Shown: piece after piece, positions 1 to 7,180 of the stretch | Layout: every line of letters starts with the position of its first letter | Position numbering within the stretch: the first letter of the stretch is position 1 | IMG/VR virus record: IMGVR_UViG_3300031857_015005 | Coordinates: 1-49,662 of that record | Source: a virus | Direction: 5' to 3' (one strand) | Length of the DNA stretch: 49,662 bases | Notes under the pieces: generated by a model | Databases searched by the model: none | Told to the model about the DNA's origin: nothing | What the model saw: the letters and a program-made list of their open reading frames with translations, nothing else | Translations under genes and position numbers: made by a program

Positions 1-292
1 CGCCTCCAGAAATACCAGCATCAGGTTTTCTAACAATTAGACCACTTAATATTGCTTTTTGAGCATTCAGTTCTAAAATCTCGTGTCCGTCATTGCTATA
101 AGCACGACCCAGAGTAAGATCAATAATTTCCTCACCTTTATATATAGTGGATTCATTAAAATCACCAGGATTATCAATATGATTGGTTCCAGGTATTGCC
201 GCGTTTGGACGATACCAGCTCGATGTCGCAGAATTATAGAATTTGGCAATTCTTCTAACGAACGATGTAATAAGATTTGTTTTGTTACTCAC
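1..292 (-). CDS. partial virion-like protein, N-terminal part, GTG start
   Basis: An open frame starts at GTG (290-292) and stays open to the window edge for 97 codons; it begins VSNKTNLITSFVRRIAKFYN. It lies 1 base after the stop of the 138-residue gene upstream, which supports the GTG choice; no ATG occurs near the start. The visible part has a basic amphipathic N terminus and then a stretch rich in G, N, D and I that looks like a beta-structured virion protein. I do not recognise the family. The position at the end of a run of structural genes suggests a tail, baseplate or fibre component, which is inference. The C terminus lies outside the window. Confidence 0.6.
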   Translation of the reverse strand, partial: MSNKTNLITSFVRRIAKFYNSATSSWYRPNAAIPGTNHIDNPGDFNESTIYKGEEIIDLTLGRAYSNDGHEILELNAQKAILSGLIVRKPDAGISGG

Positions 293-293
293 T

Positions 294-710
294 TTAGTTT
301 CTTATTGCTTTTTTAATTAGTGCATCTCTTAACACGGCAGCATTTTCATAATCTTCACTTTCAACAGCTTTTTCAAGAGCTTTTTCAAGAGCTTGCCTAG
401 ATTTTTTGTCTTCTTCAAAAACAAATTCTGCTAAACGAAAAATTACTCGTATGTCACCAATGTCACTGTCTTCGCGATCCCAAAAGATTATCCAACTGCC
501 ATGCGAAATGTAATGTAAGTCTTCAGATATCATGTGAGCAAAAATACTTCTCAATTCATCTCGAAGTTCTGCAACTGATGGTAATCTTTTATGAGTTGTC
601 TTATCATCTTCAATTTCCCAAAGGATATTGTTGTTTTTATGATAGCTCTTAATTTTTCGCCAGTCTATACTTTGTATAACTCTTTCTGAAGCGGAAACAC
701 GATGATTCAT
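294..710 (-). CDS. hypothetical protein with C-terminal UVR-like helical pair
   Basis: 138 residues. The last 35 residues (RQALEKALEKAVESEDYENA and following) resemble the UVR motif, the short antiparallel helix pair of UvrB/UvrC that mediates protein contacts. The N-terminal 100 residues are of unknown family and contain an aromatic-rich section around HGSWIIFWDRED. There is no nuclease or helicase domain, so a repair function cannot be claimed. The ATG at 708-710 lies 20 nt after a GATATATA late-promoter-like motif, which supports this start and late expression. It is followed by one base and then the GTG of the next gene. Confidence 0.75.
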   Translation of the reverse strand: MNHRVSASERVIQSIDWRKIKSYHKNNNILWEIEDDKTTHKRLPSVAELRDELRSIFAHMISEDLHYISHGSWIIFWDREDSDIGDIRVIFRLAEFVFEEDKKSRQALEKALEKAVESEDYENAAVLRDALIKKAIRN

Positions 711-729
711 GACACAACACTATTTTTAC

Positions 730-738
730 TATATATCA
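730..738 (-). promoter_or_regulatory. late-promoter-like motif TGATATATA
   Basis: TGATATATA on the minus strand, 20 nt before the ATG of the 138-residue gene. It sits in a small palindrome (CTATAT-TGAT-ATATAG). The same motif at a similar distance precedes many structural genes in this window. It resembles the T4 late -10 element TATAAATA. Confidence 0.5.
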
Positions 739-784
739 ATATAGAAGTCTGTATGAAAACAATAAAAGGTAAAGGTAAAGCTGC

Positions 785-1102
785 CTATATGCGCTCAGAA
801 GTTGAAATCCCCATTACCTGGGTTTCGGTAGAATTTGGTCCAACGTCACAAAGTTTATTTATTTTCAAATAATAAATTGCTCCTTCTACTAAAGATGTAG
901 CAGGGAACCTAATAACTTGTCCTGTGACGGTTTCAACTGTTAACCAAGATGTTGGGCTCCAATTAAAAATATGTAAACCCGTTATGTAAGGTTCATCATG
1001 GTGTATGATATATTCACCTGGTATTAGGTTAACAGGTTTTACACCACCATCTCTAAAAAATATGTCAGAGATAGGATAATATTTAGATGCAATAATAGCC
1101 AT
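785..1102 (-). CDS. hypothetical small structural-type protein
   Basis: 105 residues, predicted mostly beta: alternating hydrophobic strands with turns such as PGEYIIHHDEP and FNWSPTSWL. No membrane segment or catalytic motif is visible and I do not recognise the family. The gene starts 12 nt after the stop of the 374-residue gene, so the two are probably co-transcribed and may act together in the virion. A function as a baseplate or decoration protein is possible but unsupported. Confidence 0.7.
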   Translation of the reverse strand: MAIIASKYYPISDIFFRDGGVKPVNLIPGEYIIHHDEPYITGLHIFNWSPTSWLTVETVTGQVIRFPATSLVEGAIYYLKINKLCDVGPNSTETQVMGISTSERI

Positions 1103-1114
1103 AATTCATTAGTA

Positions 1115-2239
1115 TTATCTACCAATCATATATCTTATCGGTATATCAAAGGTATGTGGGTTTTTAAGTATAATCGTTTCTATAAAGCAACGGTCAGCAT
1201 CTTCAATGTCAGTAGCTCCTGATAAGAATAAGAAATCCCCAACGTTTCTCCATCTTGGCGTTGCAGGACCGTATACATTTGAAATTAATTCTCCATCGTA
1301 TGCTATGTTAACTGGGGCGTCAAGCTGAATGTCTTTACCGTTCAAATATTCTATGTTAGCTCTAAAAGGAATACCATTATCAACTTTCATTAAACTATTA
1401 ACACCAAAATGATATCCAATGTGGTCAGTTACTGCTGGATAATCCCATTCACAATTAACATTTGTAGCACCAACTGTAAGTATTACATTAGTATCAGGAT
1501 TATTCACCTCATCGTATTCTCCACGATTAACGTATTGGAAAAACTTTTGATTAGATTTCATATCACCTGATGAATTTGCGCATCCGCAAGTTGTAACATC
1601 TACTTTATCATAATCGGGAAAAACTAAAATATACTTAACTCTTCCTTTAGGATATTTTGTGTAAGGCACAAGTAAAGTTCCTGGCGAAGGTAAGTCAACA
1701 CCACTAGTATCAAATGTGAATACGTGGCGAAGTTTAATGTTTCTTGTAATTGATCGTACAGTTAATATACCTGTTGTCAATGATGTAGATGCATCAAAAG
1801 TGACTTTAGATTTGATTACAGTAGAATTACCATAGGCGGTAGTAAGAGCTGTTGGAAAGTCACTATAGTCGGGATCATTTATATCAATAGTAAATGATAA
1901 AGACTCTAAGAAATTTAGGTTTTCATCATATAATGAATATTCATGAGATGTTCCGTCATCAAAAATGTTTGGGTTAGCTGCAAGTAATGCGTCAAAGCTG
2001 AACTGCTCATTAAGAGGGCCGTATTCAGCAATATCATCAATGTTAAGTAAACGCTCCGTTCCTCCTTTAAGAGTTAATGTTCCTTCTGTGTGTTCAGCTA
2101 TCGGAATATATAAATTATTAAGGTCTAAGGCAGCAAGTTTATTTACCCCTTTCACAACGCTTGCTAATTTACATTCAGAAATTCTGAATGCAAGTATTGA
2201 CCAATCTGGAGGACAAACAATAGGTGGTTTAAGTGACAT
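1115..2239 (-). CDS. hypothetical virion-type protein, 374 residues
   Basis: 374 residues, beta-rich, with many T, D, N and G residues as in phage tail or baseplate proteins. It carries a CGC pair near residue 217 and further cysteines near residues 260 and 350. The C terminus ends in hydrophobic strands (DIPIRYMIGR). No enzymatic motif is visible. Its ATG (2237-2239) lies 17 nt after the end of the -1 frameshift extension of the upstream membrane-protein gene. No GATATATA motif precedes it, so it probably depends on read-through from upstream. Family not recognised. Confidence 0.75.
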   Translation of the reverse strand: MSLKPPIVCPPDWSILAFRISECKLASVVKGVNKLAALDLNNLYIPIAEHTEGTLTLKGGTERLLNIDDIAEYGPLNEQFSFDALLAANPNIFDDGTSHEYSLYDENLNFLESLSFTIDINDPDYSDFPTALTTAYGNSTVIKSKVTFDASTSLTTGILTVRSITRNIKLRHVFTFDTSGVDLPSPGTLLVPYTKYPKGRVKYILVFPDYDKVDVTTCGCANSSGDMKSNQKFFQYVNRGEYDEVNNPDTNVILTVGATNVNCEWDYPAVTDHIGYHFGVNSLMKVDNGIPFRANIEYLNGKDIQLDAPVNIAYDGELISNVYGPATPRWRNVGDFLFLSGATDIEDADRCFIETIILKNPHTFDIPIRYMIGR

Positions 2240-2256
2240 TATAGTATGTGATCTTT

Positions 2257-2363
2257 TTACGCATTAACTCCAGGACGAACCTGTGGATTAACTTTCTTTT
2301 TTGCTTTTGGTTCTGGCGTGTATTCTAAATCAAAGTAAGAGTTTAAATCAAACTTTTTTTTTC
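2257..2363 (-). other. putative -1 frameshift site (A9) and 32-residue extension
   Basis: The 0 frame reads GAA AAA AAA AGT TTG ATT TAA. A run of nine A (2354-2362) ends three codons before the stop. Slipping back one base at AAA gives AAG TTT GAT TTA AAC and an open frame of 32 codons to TAA at 2257-2259. The extension (starts KFDLNSYFDLEYTPEPKAKK, ends RPGVNA) has plausible composition and fills the otherwise empty stretch before the next gene. A short hairpin AGTTT-GATTT-AAACT lies directly downstream. The alternative is an undercounted homopolymer in the assembly; either way the extension is probably translated. Confidence 0.6.
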
Positions 2364-3269
2364 ACTACCATTTATATTATCTATTTCCGAAGATTCTTGA
2401 AATTCTTTAAGAATCTCTTCTTGATTTACCGGAGCAATAGTTGGCGGTAATTTTTTAGTCTCTTTAACTGCTTCTTCCGGAGTTCCTGTTAAAACGTTTG
2501 CATCTTCTAAATGTGCAACAATTTCAGTTTCTTTTTCAGGTAAGGCATCAAGACCATTAATTTCTAAAGCATCTTCAATAAATGGAAGTTCTTCTTTATC
2601 TTCTAAACGATATTTAGAATTAGCAAGAGCCGTTGGTTCATCATCGGTATGATCTGCCGTTGGCAGTTTACCTTCTGCTTTTAAATCTTCAACGATTTGT
2701 GCAACTCTTTTTTGTTCAGCTTTTAAATCAGGTGCTTGCGTAGTTTCATGTAGTTGTTCATGTATGTTTACATCATCTTCAATCGCTGGACGAATGTAAT
2801 CAACAAGAGACTTAATAAAACCTAAAGCAACAAGTGGTAAGATTGCACCACTTATAATAGAAAGGATTCTTTTTTGGTAAAGAGGATCTTCATCTACAAG
2901 TCCAAATAATTCTACCCAAGATTGGTAGTCTTGTAAATTTGTAAAGGCATAATATGTATTACCCATCATTTGCATACAAGTCAAAATAATGAATAAGCCC
3001 CAAACTAGAGACTTATTCATTTTATCTAATACTATAAGAGATGCAAGAGATGCAGCTGCTCCAATTTCAAAAGCAATCGCTAATGAAATAGAAAGCCATT
3101 GCGGATTCGATAAACTAAAGAAATCAATAACGTGAATAGTTGAAATAACACTCACAATTAGATACAAACTTACAAAAGTTGTAATTATGAATCCGTGTAG
3201 TAATTTATCTTTTTTCACTTTCAAGTTTAGTAATTTCAGCATCAATCGCTGTTTGGCGATTAACATCAA
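2343..3269 (-). CDS. four-pass membrane protein with acidic tail
   Basis: Up to 308 residues in the 0 frame. Hydrophobic segments at about residues 26-48, 58-81, 88-109 and 134-157 predict four membrane helices, followed by a 150-residue hydrophilic, acidic, P- and E-rich tail. The first ATG (3267-3269) overlaps the upstream gene by 65 nt. A GTG at 3216-3218 (KKDKLLHGFI) would overlap by only 14 nt and still keep all helices, so it may be the true start. The tail ends at an A9 run where a -1 shift adds 32 residues. Family unknown. It follows a small membrane-anchored coiled-coil protein, so the two may act together at the host membrane, for example in lysis, DNA entry or exclusion; this is inference. 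Confidence 0.7.
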   Translation of the reverse strand: MMLIAKQRLMLKLLNLKVKKDKLLHGFIITTFVSLYLIVSVISTIHVIDFFSLSNPQWLSISLAIAFEIGAAASLASLIVLDKMNKSLVWGLFIILTCMQMMGNTYYAFTNLQDYQSWVELFGLVDEDPLYQKRILSIISGAILPLVALGFIKSLVDYIRPAIEDDVNIHEQLHETTQAPDLKAEQKRVAQIVEDLKAEGKLPTADHTDDEPTALANSKYRLEDKEELPFIEDALEINGLDALPEKETEIVAHLEDANVLTGTPEEAVKETKKLPPTIAPVNQEEILKEFQESSEIDNINGSEKKSLI

Positions 3270-3495
3270 GGATCTTACGGTCAGTAGATTGGATCATACG
3301 TTTTTCAGCTTTTAATCCTTCTATTTGTAAATCCTTTTGAGATGCGCAAGAATCAAGTCTTGCCTCTATTTTGTCAAGTCTTTTGTTAATACTTTTAACA
3401 TCACCTGAACCACATGTTCTCACAAAGATTGCTACCAATAAGATGATAGCAATCTGTTGAAAACGTTTATCGAGTAATTCGTTTATTTTATTCAT
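3205..3495 (-). CDS. small membrane-anchored coiled-coil protein
   Basis: 96 residues. A hydrophobic segment at about residues 15-27 (IAIILLVAIFV) is followed by RTCGSGD and a charged coiled coil to the C terminus (SINKRLDKIEARLDS onward). Topology is probably one N-terminal membrane helix with the coiled coil outside or in the cytoplasm. Inner-membrane spanins have this shape, but no partner lipoprotein is seen and the cysteine does not sit in a clean lipobox, so that call is not made. It starts 2 nt after the stop of the 185-residue coiled-coil gene and overlaps the next membrane-protein gene. Confidence 0.65.
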   Translation of the reverse strand: MNKINELLDKRFQQIAIILLVAIFVRTCGSGDVKSINKRLDKIEARLDSCASQKDLQIEGLKAEKRMIQSTDRKILDVNRQTAIDAEITKLESEKR

Positions 3496-3497
3496 TT

Positions 3498-4055
3498 TTA
3501 TTCTGCTTCATTTTCTAATGCAATTTCAGCAATAAGTTGATCTTCATATTCTGATACTGCTCCTTGGTCAATAGCATTTTGTACTTGTCCTAAATCTCTT
3601 TCCAACTGATCTTTCTTTTCTTTATCTTGTTTAGCGCGAGATAAAGCATCTGTCACAGGTTTTAAGATTGTGTTAAAGTAATGCAATGCTGAACTTAATC
3701 CTACACCAGTTTCTTTTGATAAGAAATAGTAAATAGCCTCAAGAGCTAATGTAGATAACATGATTTCTTTACGTTTTCCAGTCTCAAGATCTTTGATGAT
3801 AACATCAAGCTGCTTTCTTGTTTCAATGATTCCCATTGATTCTGAAAAATTCCATTTAGCATCGTTGGTAATAAAGTCATGTAAAGCTTTTGCTGTTGTA
3901 ATCTGACCTTCTACAAGATACGTTTTTGTTTCTAATTCTGCGCGGAAATTATTTAATTTCTTTTCAAGATCCGCTGCAAGTTTTTGTCTTTGTTCTAATT
4001 TCCCGTCAATATCAACAGGTGCTTTCTCAATAGTAAGAGTTGCTTCTTTTGTCAT
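3498..4055 (-). CDS. hypothetical helical coiled-coil protein
   Basis: 185 residues, almost entirely helical and charged. Heptad-like stretches occur at about residues 16-60 (KLEQRQKLAADLEKKLNNFR) and 135-175. The middle part (LSTLALEAIYYFLSKETGVG) is more hydrophobic but not a membrane helix. A late-promoter-like GATATATA lies 22 nt before the ATG. It is closely followed by two membrane-protein genes. Family and function not recognised. Confidence 0.7.
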   Translation of the reverse strand: MTKEATLTIEKAPVDIDGKLEQRQKLAADLEKKLNNFRAELETKTYLVEGQITTAKALHDFITNDAKWNFSESMGIIETRKQLDVIIKDLETGKRKEIMLSTLALEAIYYFLSKETGVGLSSALHYFNTILKPVTDALSRAKQDKEKKDQLERDLGQVQNAIDQGAVSEYEDQLIAEIALENEAE

Positions 4056-4076
4056 GGTTTTTGTTTTTTCTTAATT

Positions 4077-4084
4077 TATATATC
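4077..4084 (-). promoter_or_regulatory. late-promoter-like motif AGATATATAAA
   Basis: GATATATA core (extended AGATATATAAA) 22 nt upstream of the ATG of the 185-residue coiled-coil gene, matching the spacing seen at other late genes in the window. Confidence 0.55.
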
Positions 4085-4093
4085 TTGGTGAAT

Positions 4094-4549
4094 TTAGATT
4101 AGCGTTTTGCATAATTCTACAACCCAGTTAATTGCACTTGCGATATTCGAACGGAATATCAATATAAGTGTAAGATAGAAAGCATTTAAAAATACTTTCC
4201 AAACAGATAAGTATTTAAAGATAGGATAATACACAATAAGATAAGAGTCAGAGTCAGGAATCTTTTCACCGGATACTGCAACCACTTCACTTAATCCCAT
4301 TGTGTCAATAAACTTATGGCAAGGAATCATTCGCTCACCAAGTTTAATGTCAAGCATTTGTTTATCATCACCTGCATCAGCTGGACTTGGATTAAACACG
4401 GTGTAGATTCGGCCAACCCAATCAACTCGTAAATTGAATCTTTCCCAATCCGGTGTACCGCGGTACTTACGAATAGCTAATCTAAGGACAGTGTAATTTT
4501 TTACATCCTGTAGAAAGTTTTTTAGATTTCTAAATCTGAATAGTTTCAT
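4094..4549 (-). CDS. hypothetical protein with C-terminal membrane segment
   Basis: 151 residues. The N-terminal two-thirds is soluble and basic; the C-terminal 40 residues are hydrophobic (VFLNAFYLTLILIF and AINWVVELCKTLI), consistent with one or two membrane or membrane-associated helices. The gene begins 1 base after the stop of the sigma-factor gene, so they share a transcript. I do not recognise the family. A membrane-anchored partner of the adjacent sigma factor (anti-sigma-like) would fit the gene order, but nothing in the sequence proves it. Confidence 0.65.
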   Translation of the reverse strand: MKLFRFRNLKNFLQDVKNYTVLRLAIRKYRGTPDWERFNLRVDWVGRIYTVFNPSPADAGDDKQMLDIKLGERMIPCHKFIDTMGLSEVVAVSGEKIPDSDSYLIVYYPIFKYLSVWKVFLNAFYLTLILIFRSNIASAINWVVELCKTLI

Positions 4550-4550
4550 A

Positions 4551-5201
4551 TTATGATATTTCTTGATTGTATAATTTAACTAAATTAGGGTCTTTCTTTA
4601 AAAGACCAGCCCTAACAAGTTCACGAGCTTTACGGATACGAGTTCTAACAGTATTGTGTTTCCAACCAAGTTGGTCAGCAATTTCTTCATATTTCATTTT
4701 ATCAATTTCACGAAGTGTTAAAACTGTTTTGTATAATTCTGGAAGATTACCAATTTCTTCAACTGCCATATCATATAGCAAATCAACTGGATGATCTTCA
4801 TCAGATAAGAAAGCGTCAGACTCAGTAATAGGACCTTTAGCTTCCATGTTTATACCCATCTCTTGCATAGCATCGTATGAATATGTTTTCTTTTTACTTC
4901 TAAAAAATAGAAGAGCCTCATTTCGAGCAATACGATAAACCCAAGTACTGAAATTCCAATATGGATCATACTGGTGAATCTTTTGCCAAACTTTAGCAAA
5001 TGCTGTTGCGATAACCTCGTTACGATCATCTTGATTAGGAACCAATTCTCTCAAGTAATATGAGATGCTTGGGCGAAGGCGATGATACACATTTGTAAAA
5101 TCCCTTTCGGATCTTGACTCAAAAAATGCTAATCCCATTTCTTGAAGTGATTTCGGTTTAGTTGACATAGAAGGCTGTTGAGAATTTTTAGTTAGTGCCA
5201 T
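4551..5201 (-). CDS. ECF-type RNA polymerase sigma factor
   Basis: 216 residues with the two-domain layout of extracytoplasmic-function sigma-70 factors. Region 2 spans about residues 30-100, with the aromatic patch NFSTWVYRIARNEALLFFRS typical of region 2.3-2.4. Region 4 spans about residues 145-200, with the helix-turn-helix LREIDKMKYEEIADQLGWKH followed by NTVRTRIRKARELV. It would bind host core RNA polymerase and redirect it to phage promoters. The gene has its own host-like promoter (TATATTTG at 5240-5247). It is distinct from the gp55-like sigma at 33029, so the phage carries two sigma factors. Confidence 0.88.
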   Translation of the reverse strand: MALTKNSQQPSMSTKPKSLQEMGLAFFESRSERDFTNVYHRLRPSISYYLRELVPNQDDRNEVIATAFAKVWQKIHQYDPYWNFSTWVYRIARNEALLFFRSKKKTYSYDAMQEMGINMEAKGPITESDAFLSDEDHPVDLLYDMAVEEIGNLPELYKTVLTLREIDKMKYEEIADQLGWKHNTVRTRIRKARELVRAGLLKKDPNLVKLYNQEIS

Positions 5202-5239
5202 AGAGACTGTTAGGTTAAGTTAGTTGATTAATTATTTTA

Positions 5240-5274
5240 CAAATATAATAATTTTATTGTGAAATAAAAAACAA
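5240..5274 (-). promoter_or_regulatory. Bacteroidota-type host promoter for the ECF sigma gene
   Basis: A perfect TAnnTTTG -7 box (TATATTTG, 5240-5247) lies 39 nt before the sigma ATG, with TTG at 5272-5274 as a possible -33 element (24-nt spacer, slightly long). This is the consensus for the primary sigma factor of Bacteroidota, so the host enzyme could start this transcript without phage factors. The motif GTTGTTAATAACTT (5284-5297) just upstream also occurs at two NAD-cassette promoters. Confidence 0.65.
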
Positions 5275-5301
5275 TTAAGGATAAAGTTATTAACAACTTT
5301 A

Positions 5302-5329
5302 AGCAGGATAGAATTGCTTCCGTCCTGCT
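5302..5329 (-). terminator. hairpin after the 108-residue gene, possible terminator
   Basis: Inverted repeat AGCAGGA/TCCTGCT, extended inward by GAA-GCAA-TTC with a GNRA-type loop. It lies 16 nt after the stop of the 108-residue gene and before the sigma-gene promoter. The usual U tract is absent, so it may stabilise the mRNA end or act as a weak terminator. Confidence 0.45.
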
Positions 5330-5345
5330 AGTTGTTTAAGATAAA

Positions 5346-5672
5346 TTAGTTTGCTGGTTCAGCTTCAACTTTTTTAGCTTTTTTCTCAGCTTTAGGAGCA
5401 GCTGCTTCTGGTTCTCCTGAAATACCAACCTCTTGACCATCTGCATCAGTTACTTGTGTAACAATAGATGGTAATCTGTTAAATAATTCAGCAACCTCAT
5501 TGTATGAAAATTCTCCAAGGAATTGTACAAGTTGGTTTAACTCAGTTTCAGAATATTGAAAACCTTCACGGTTAATCAAATTCATAAATGGAAATACCTG
5601 AGTAAATTTTTTAGTGTTTAGAATGTCTGTTACTCTTTGTTTAAACTCAGGAGTTACTACGTAGTTTTGCAT
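5346..5672 (-). CDS. hypothetical small protein with Ala/Lys/Glu tail
   Basis: 108 residues. The first 75 residues look like a compact helical domain (FKQRVTDILNTKKFTQVFPF and a second helical half). The last 30 residues are a low-complexity A/K/E/P tail (AAAPKAEKKAKKVEAEPAN), as found on nucleic-acid-associated or virion proteins. A late-promoter-like motif lies 22 nt upstream. The gene sits between a guanylate-kinase-like gene and a sigma factor. Family not recognised. Confidence 0.7.
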   Translation of the reverse strand: MQNYVVTPEFKQRVTDILNTKKFTQVFPFMNLINREGFQYSETELNQLVQFLGEFSYNEVAELFNRLPSIVTQVTDADGQEVGISGEPEAAAPKAEKKAKKVEAEPAN

Positions 5673-5682
5673 ATGTCTATTT

Positions 5683-5701
5683 TATTTATAGTTTATATAT
5701 C
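5683..5701 (-). promoter_or_regulatory. late-promoter motifs GATATATA and TATAAATA
   Basis: GATATATA (5694-5701) lies 22 nt before the ATG of the 108-residue gene. A perfect T4-type TATAAATA (5683-5690) follows it, 11 nt before the ATG. The first fits the spacing of the other late genes here; the second equals the T4 late consensus but would leave almost no leader. Confidence 0.55.
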
Positions 5702-5712
5702 ATTGTGGTTCA

Positions 5713-6249
5713 TTAGTTCTTGAAATCTGAAAAAAGTTTAGACAAAAATCTAAATTTATCAGTCATGCGATAATCCATTGCTAAATCCCAATCTTCACTT
5801 TTAATATAGTCAGCAAAGTCAGCATCATCAGTTTTCATACGACGATTAACTTCTTTAGGATCATCTCCTCTTTGTATAGATCTGTCTAAACGAACTTTAT
5901 CAGGAGTGTGCATAAAAATAACAACCAAGTTTTCTCTACCTACTGCATGTATAAGTTTTTCCAGCCCTCTTGGTGTTAATACTAAAAGATCACAATGTTC
6001 ATAATCAATTCTTGTTAAACCATAATACCAATCATTAAATTCATCCCACTCAATAAATTGATCAGTATCAATCATCATTTCAAAATTTGCACGTGGTATG
6101 AAATTATAACTAACACCATTAATTTCATTATGGCGCATGGGTCTTGATGTGGTTGATATGCCAGGACGACAGCCGGTTTTTTCTAACATTGCCGCCAGTT
6201 CAGTTTTACCTGAACAAGATTTTCCAATAAGGACTATTTTCTTTTCCAT
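5713..6249 (-). CDS. guanylate-kinase-like (d)NMP kinase
   Basis: 178 residues. The P-loop is GKSCSGKTE at residues 9-17. The guanylate-kinase signature TSRPMRHNEINGVSYNFI follows near residues 34-51, matching the TTRPPRxGExxGxxYxF pattern that binds GMP. The LID region is RSIQRGDD near residues 123-130. The expected activity is ATP-dependent phosphorylation of dGMP/GMP, feeding nucleotide supply for phage DNA synthesis. It is slightly shorter than bacterial Gmk (about 205 residues). It overlaps the preceding small membrane-protein gene by 16 nt. The location among late genes is unusual for a nucleotide kinase. Confidence 0.8.
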   Translation of the reverse strand: MEKKIVLIGKSCSGKTELAAMLEKTGCRPGISTTSRPMRHNEINGVSYNFIPRANFEMMIDTDQFIEWDEFNDWYYGLTRIDYEHCDLLVLTPRGLEKLIHAVGRENLVVIFMHTPDKVRLDRSIQRGDDPKEVNRRMKTDDADFADYIKSEDWDLAMDYRMTDKFRFLSKLFSDFKN

Positions 6250-6470
6250 AAAGTAGACATAAACGTAAGGTAAATTACCAGAGTTTCTAAAAAGTTAAAT
6301 GGAGTGTAATTAAACTTGGTTAAGATTAACCATAGTGTGCCATAAATGGCTAAGAATTTTGCAACAAATAATAACAAGAAAGCAAAATGATTAGGTCTTT
6401 CAGATCCATCATTTATTTTTTCGTCGGCTATTTTTTGTCTTAATAGATTTGTTTTCTCAAAGTCAATCAT
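6234..6470 (-). CDS. small membrane protein
   Basis: 78 residues with two hydrophobic stretches, at about residues 27-45 (HFAFLLLFVAKFLAIYGTLW) and 55-73 (FNFLETLVIYLTFM), separated by a short loop. This is a predicted helical hairpin in the membrane. Its 3' end overlaps the kinase gene by 16 nt, indicating translational coupling. Two-helix phage proteins can be holins, but size and topology alone do not establish that. A palindrome (TGTAGA-ATATAA-TCTACA, 6493-6510) lies just upstream. Confidence 0.6.
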   Translation of the reverse strand: MIDFEKTNLLRQKIADEKINDGSERPNHFAFLLLFVAKFLAIYGTLWLILTKFNYTPFNFLETLVIYLTFMSTLWKRK

Positions 6471-6549
6471 ATAAGGATATTTTTGTAGATTATATTCTAC
6501 AGGTTAAATAAAGTTCTTTACAGATATATAGAGGACATTTGCGGACATA

Positions 6550-6579
6550 CAAAAAAATGTATGATAATTACCATACATT
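6550..6579 (-). terminator. Rho-independent terminator
   Basis: Stem AATGTATG/CATACATT (arms 6572-6579 and 6556-6563) with an 8-nt loop, followed by a T-rich run on the minus strand (6551-6557). It closes the transcript carrying tape measure and two small genes, 26 nt after the stop at 6605. Confidence 0.75.
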
Positions 6580-6604
6580 AATTTCTATAATAGATTAGAA
6601 GTTC

Positions 6605-6835
6605 TTAATTTTCCTCTTGTTCATCAGGCGTTTGACCGTTGCTATCAGGAAGTTCTTTGTTAGAACTTGCAATTCTTGGTTTAAAGAATGACTTCTGATT
6701 ATCAAATGCTTTCTTAAACATATAAAACCCAGTGTCGCCTGGCGCAGGCTGAACTAAATATTTTGGTGCTTTATATTCTGCAGTCTCTGCTTCAAATGTA
6801 GCAAAGTCAGGTGTATTATTTATCTTCTTTGACAT
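6605..6835 (-). CDS. hypothetical small hydrophilic protein
   Basis: 76 residues, hydrophilic, with a disordered-looking acidic C terminus (DSNGQTPDEQEEN). No domain is recognised. The start overlaps the end of the preceding coiled-coil gene by 20 nt, and a terminator follows 26 nt after its stop. Being the last gene of the tape-measure transcript it may be a tail or baseplate accessory factor; this is only positional. Confidence 0.6.
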   Translation of the reverse strand: MSKKINNTPDFATFEAETAEYKAPKYLVQPAPGDTGFYMFKKAFDNQKSFFKPRIASSNKELPDSNGQTPDEQEEN

Positions 6836-7133
6836 TAGTCTTCCCTTCTTTTGATGTAGTTAAAGCAATAGTCTTAGCATGCTCTAAGTCTTGTTTCTTT
6901 TTGATTAAATCATTTCTTTCAATTTCTATCTTGATAAGTCTTGCTTCAATTTCTAAAATTTGTGATTGGAATGATTCTTTATTACGAACAGCTTCTTTGC
7001 GAGCTTTTTCAACATCAGCAAGCTGAGCAATTAAAGCTGCATTTGCCGAAGGCTCAGCAGCAGTTTTAATTTCTTCTGCGTCTTCTTTAACCGCAGCATC
7101 ATATTTCTTTGCTTCCCAATCAGAGAATCTCAT
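6816..7133 (-). CDS. hypothetical coiled-coil protein after tape measure
   Basis: 105 residues from the ATG at 7131-7133. An upstream in-frame ATG at 7146-7148 would add MERTY, but a late-promoter-like GAATATATA ends only 5 nt before it and 20 nt before the internal ATG, so I prefer the latter. The protein begins MRFSDWEAKKYDAAVKEDAE and carries a long charged coiled coil (residues 45-90). A small helical protein downstream of the tape measure could be a tail assembly or baseplate factor. Family not recognised. Confidence 0.65.
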   Translation of the reverse strand: MRFSDWEAKKYDAAVKEDAEEIKTAAEPSANAALIAQLADVEKARKEAVRNKESFQSQILEIEARLIKIEIERNDLIKKKQDLEHAKTIALTTSKEGKTNVKEDK

Positions 7134-7152
7134 ATATGTTCTTTCCATATTC

Positions 7153-7161
7153 TATATATTC
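7153..7161 (-). promoter_or_regulatory. late-promoter-like motif GAATATATA
   Basis: GAATATATA, a variant of the GATATATA motif, 20 nt before the preferred ATG (7133) of the coiled-coil gene. Confidence 0.45.
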
Positions 7162-7180
7162 TTCAGTTTACTTTTGTAAT

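Noticed and set aside
3205-3495. Inner-membrane spanin call for the small coiled-coil protein
   Set aside because: Topology fits, but no outer-membrane partner lipoprotein and no embedded overlapping spanin frame were found.
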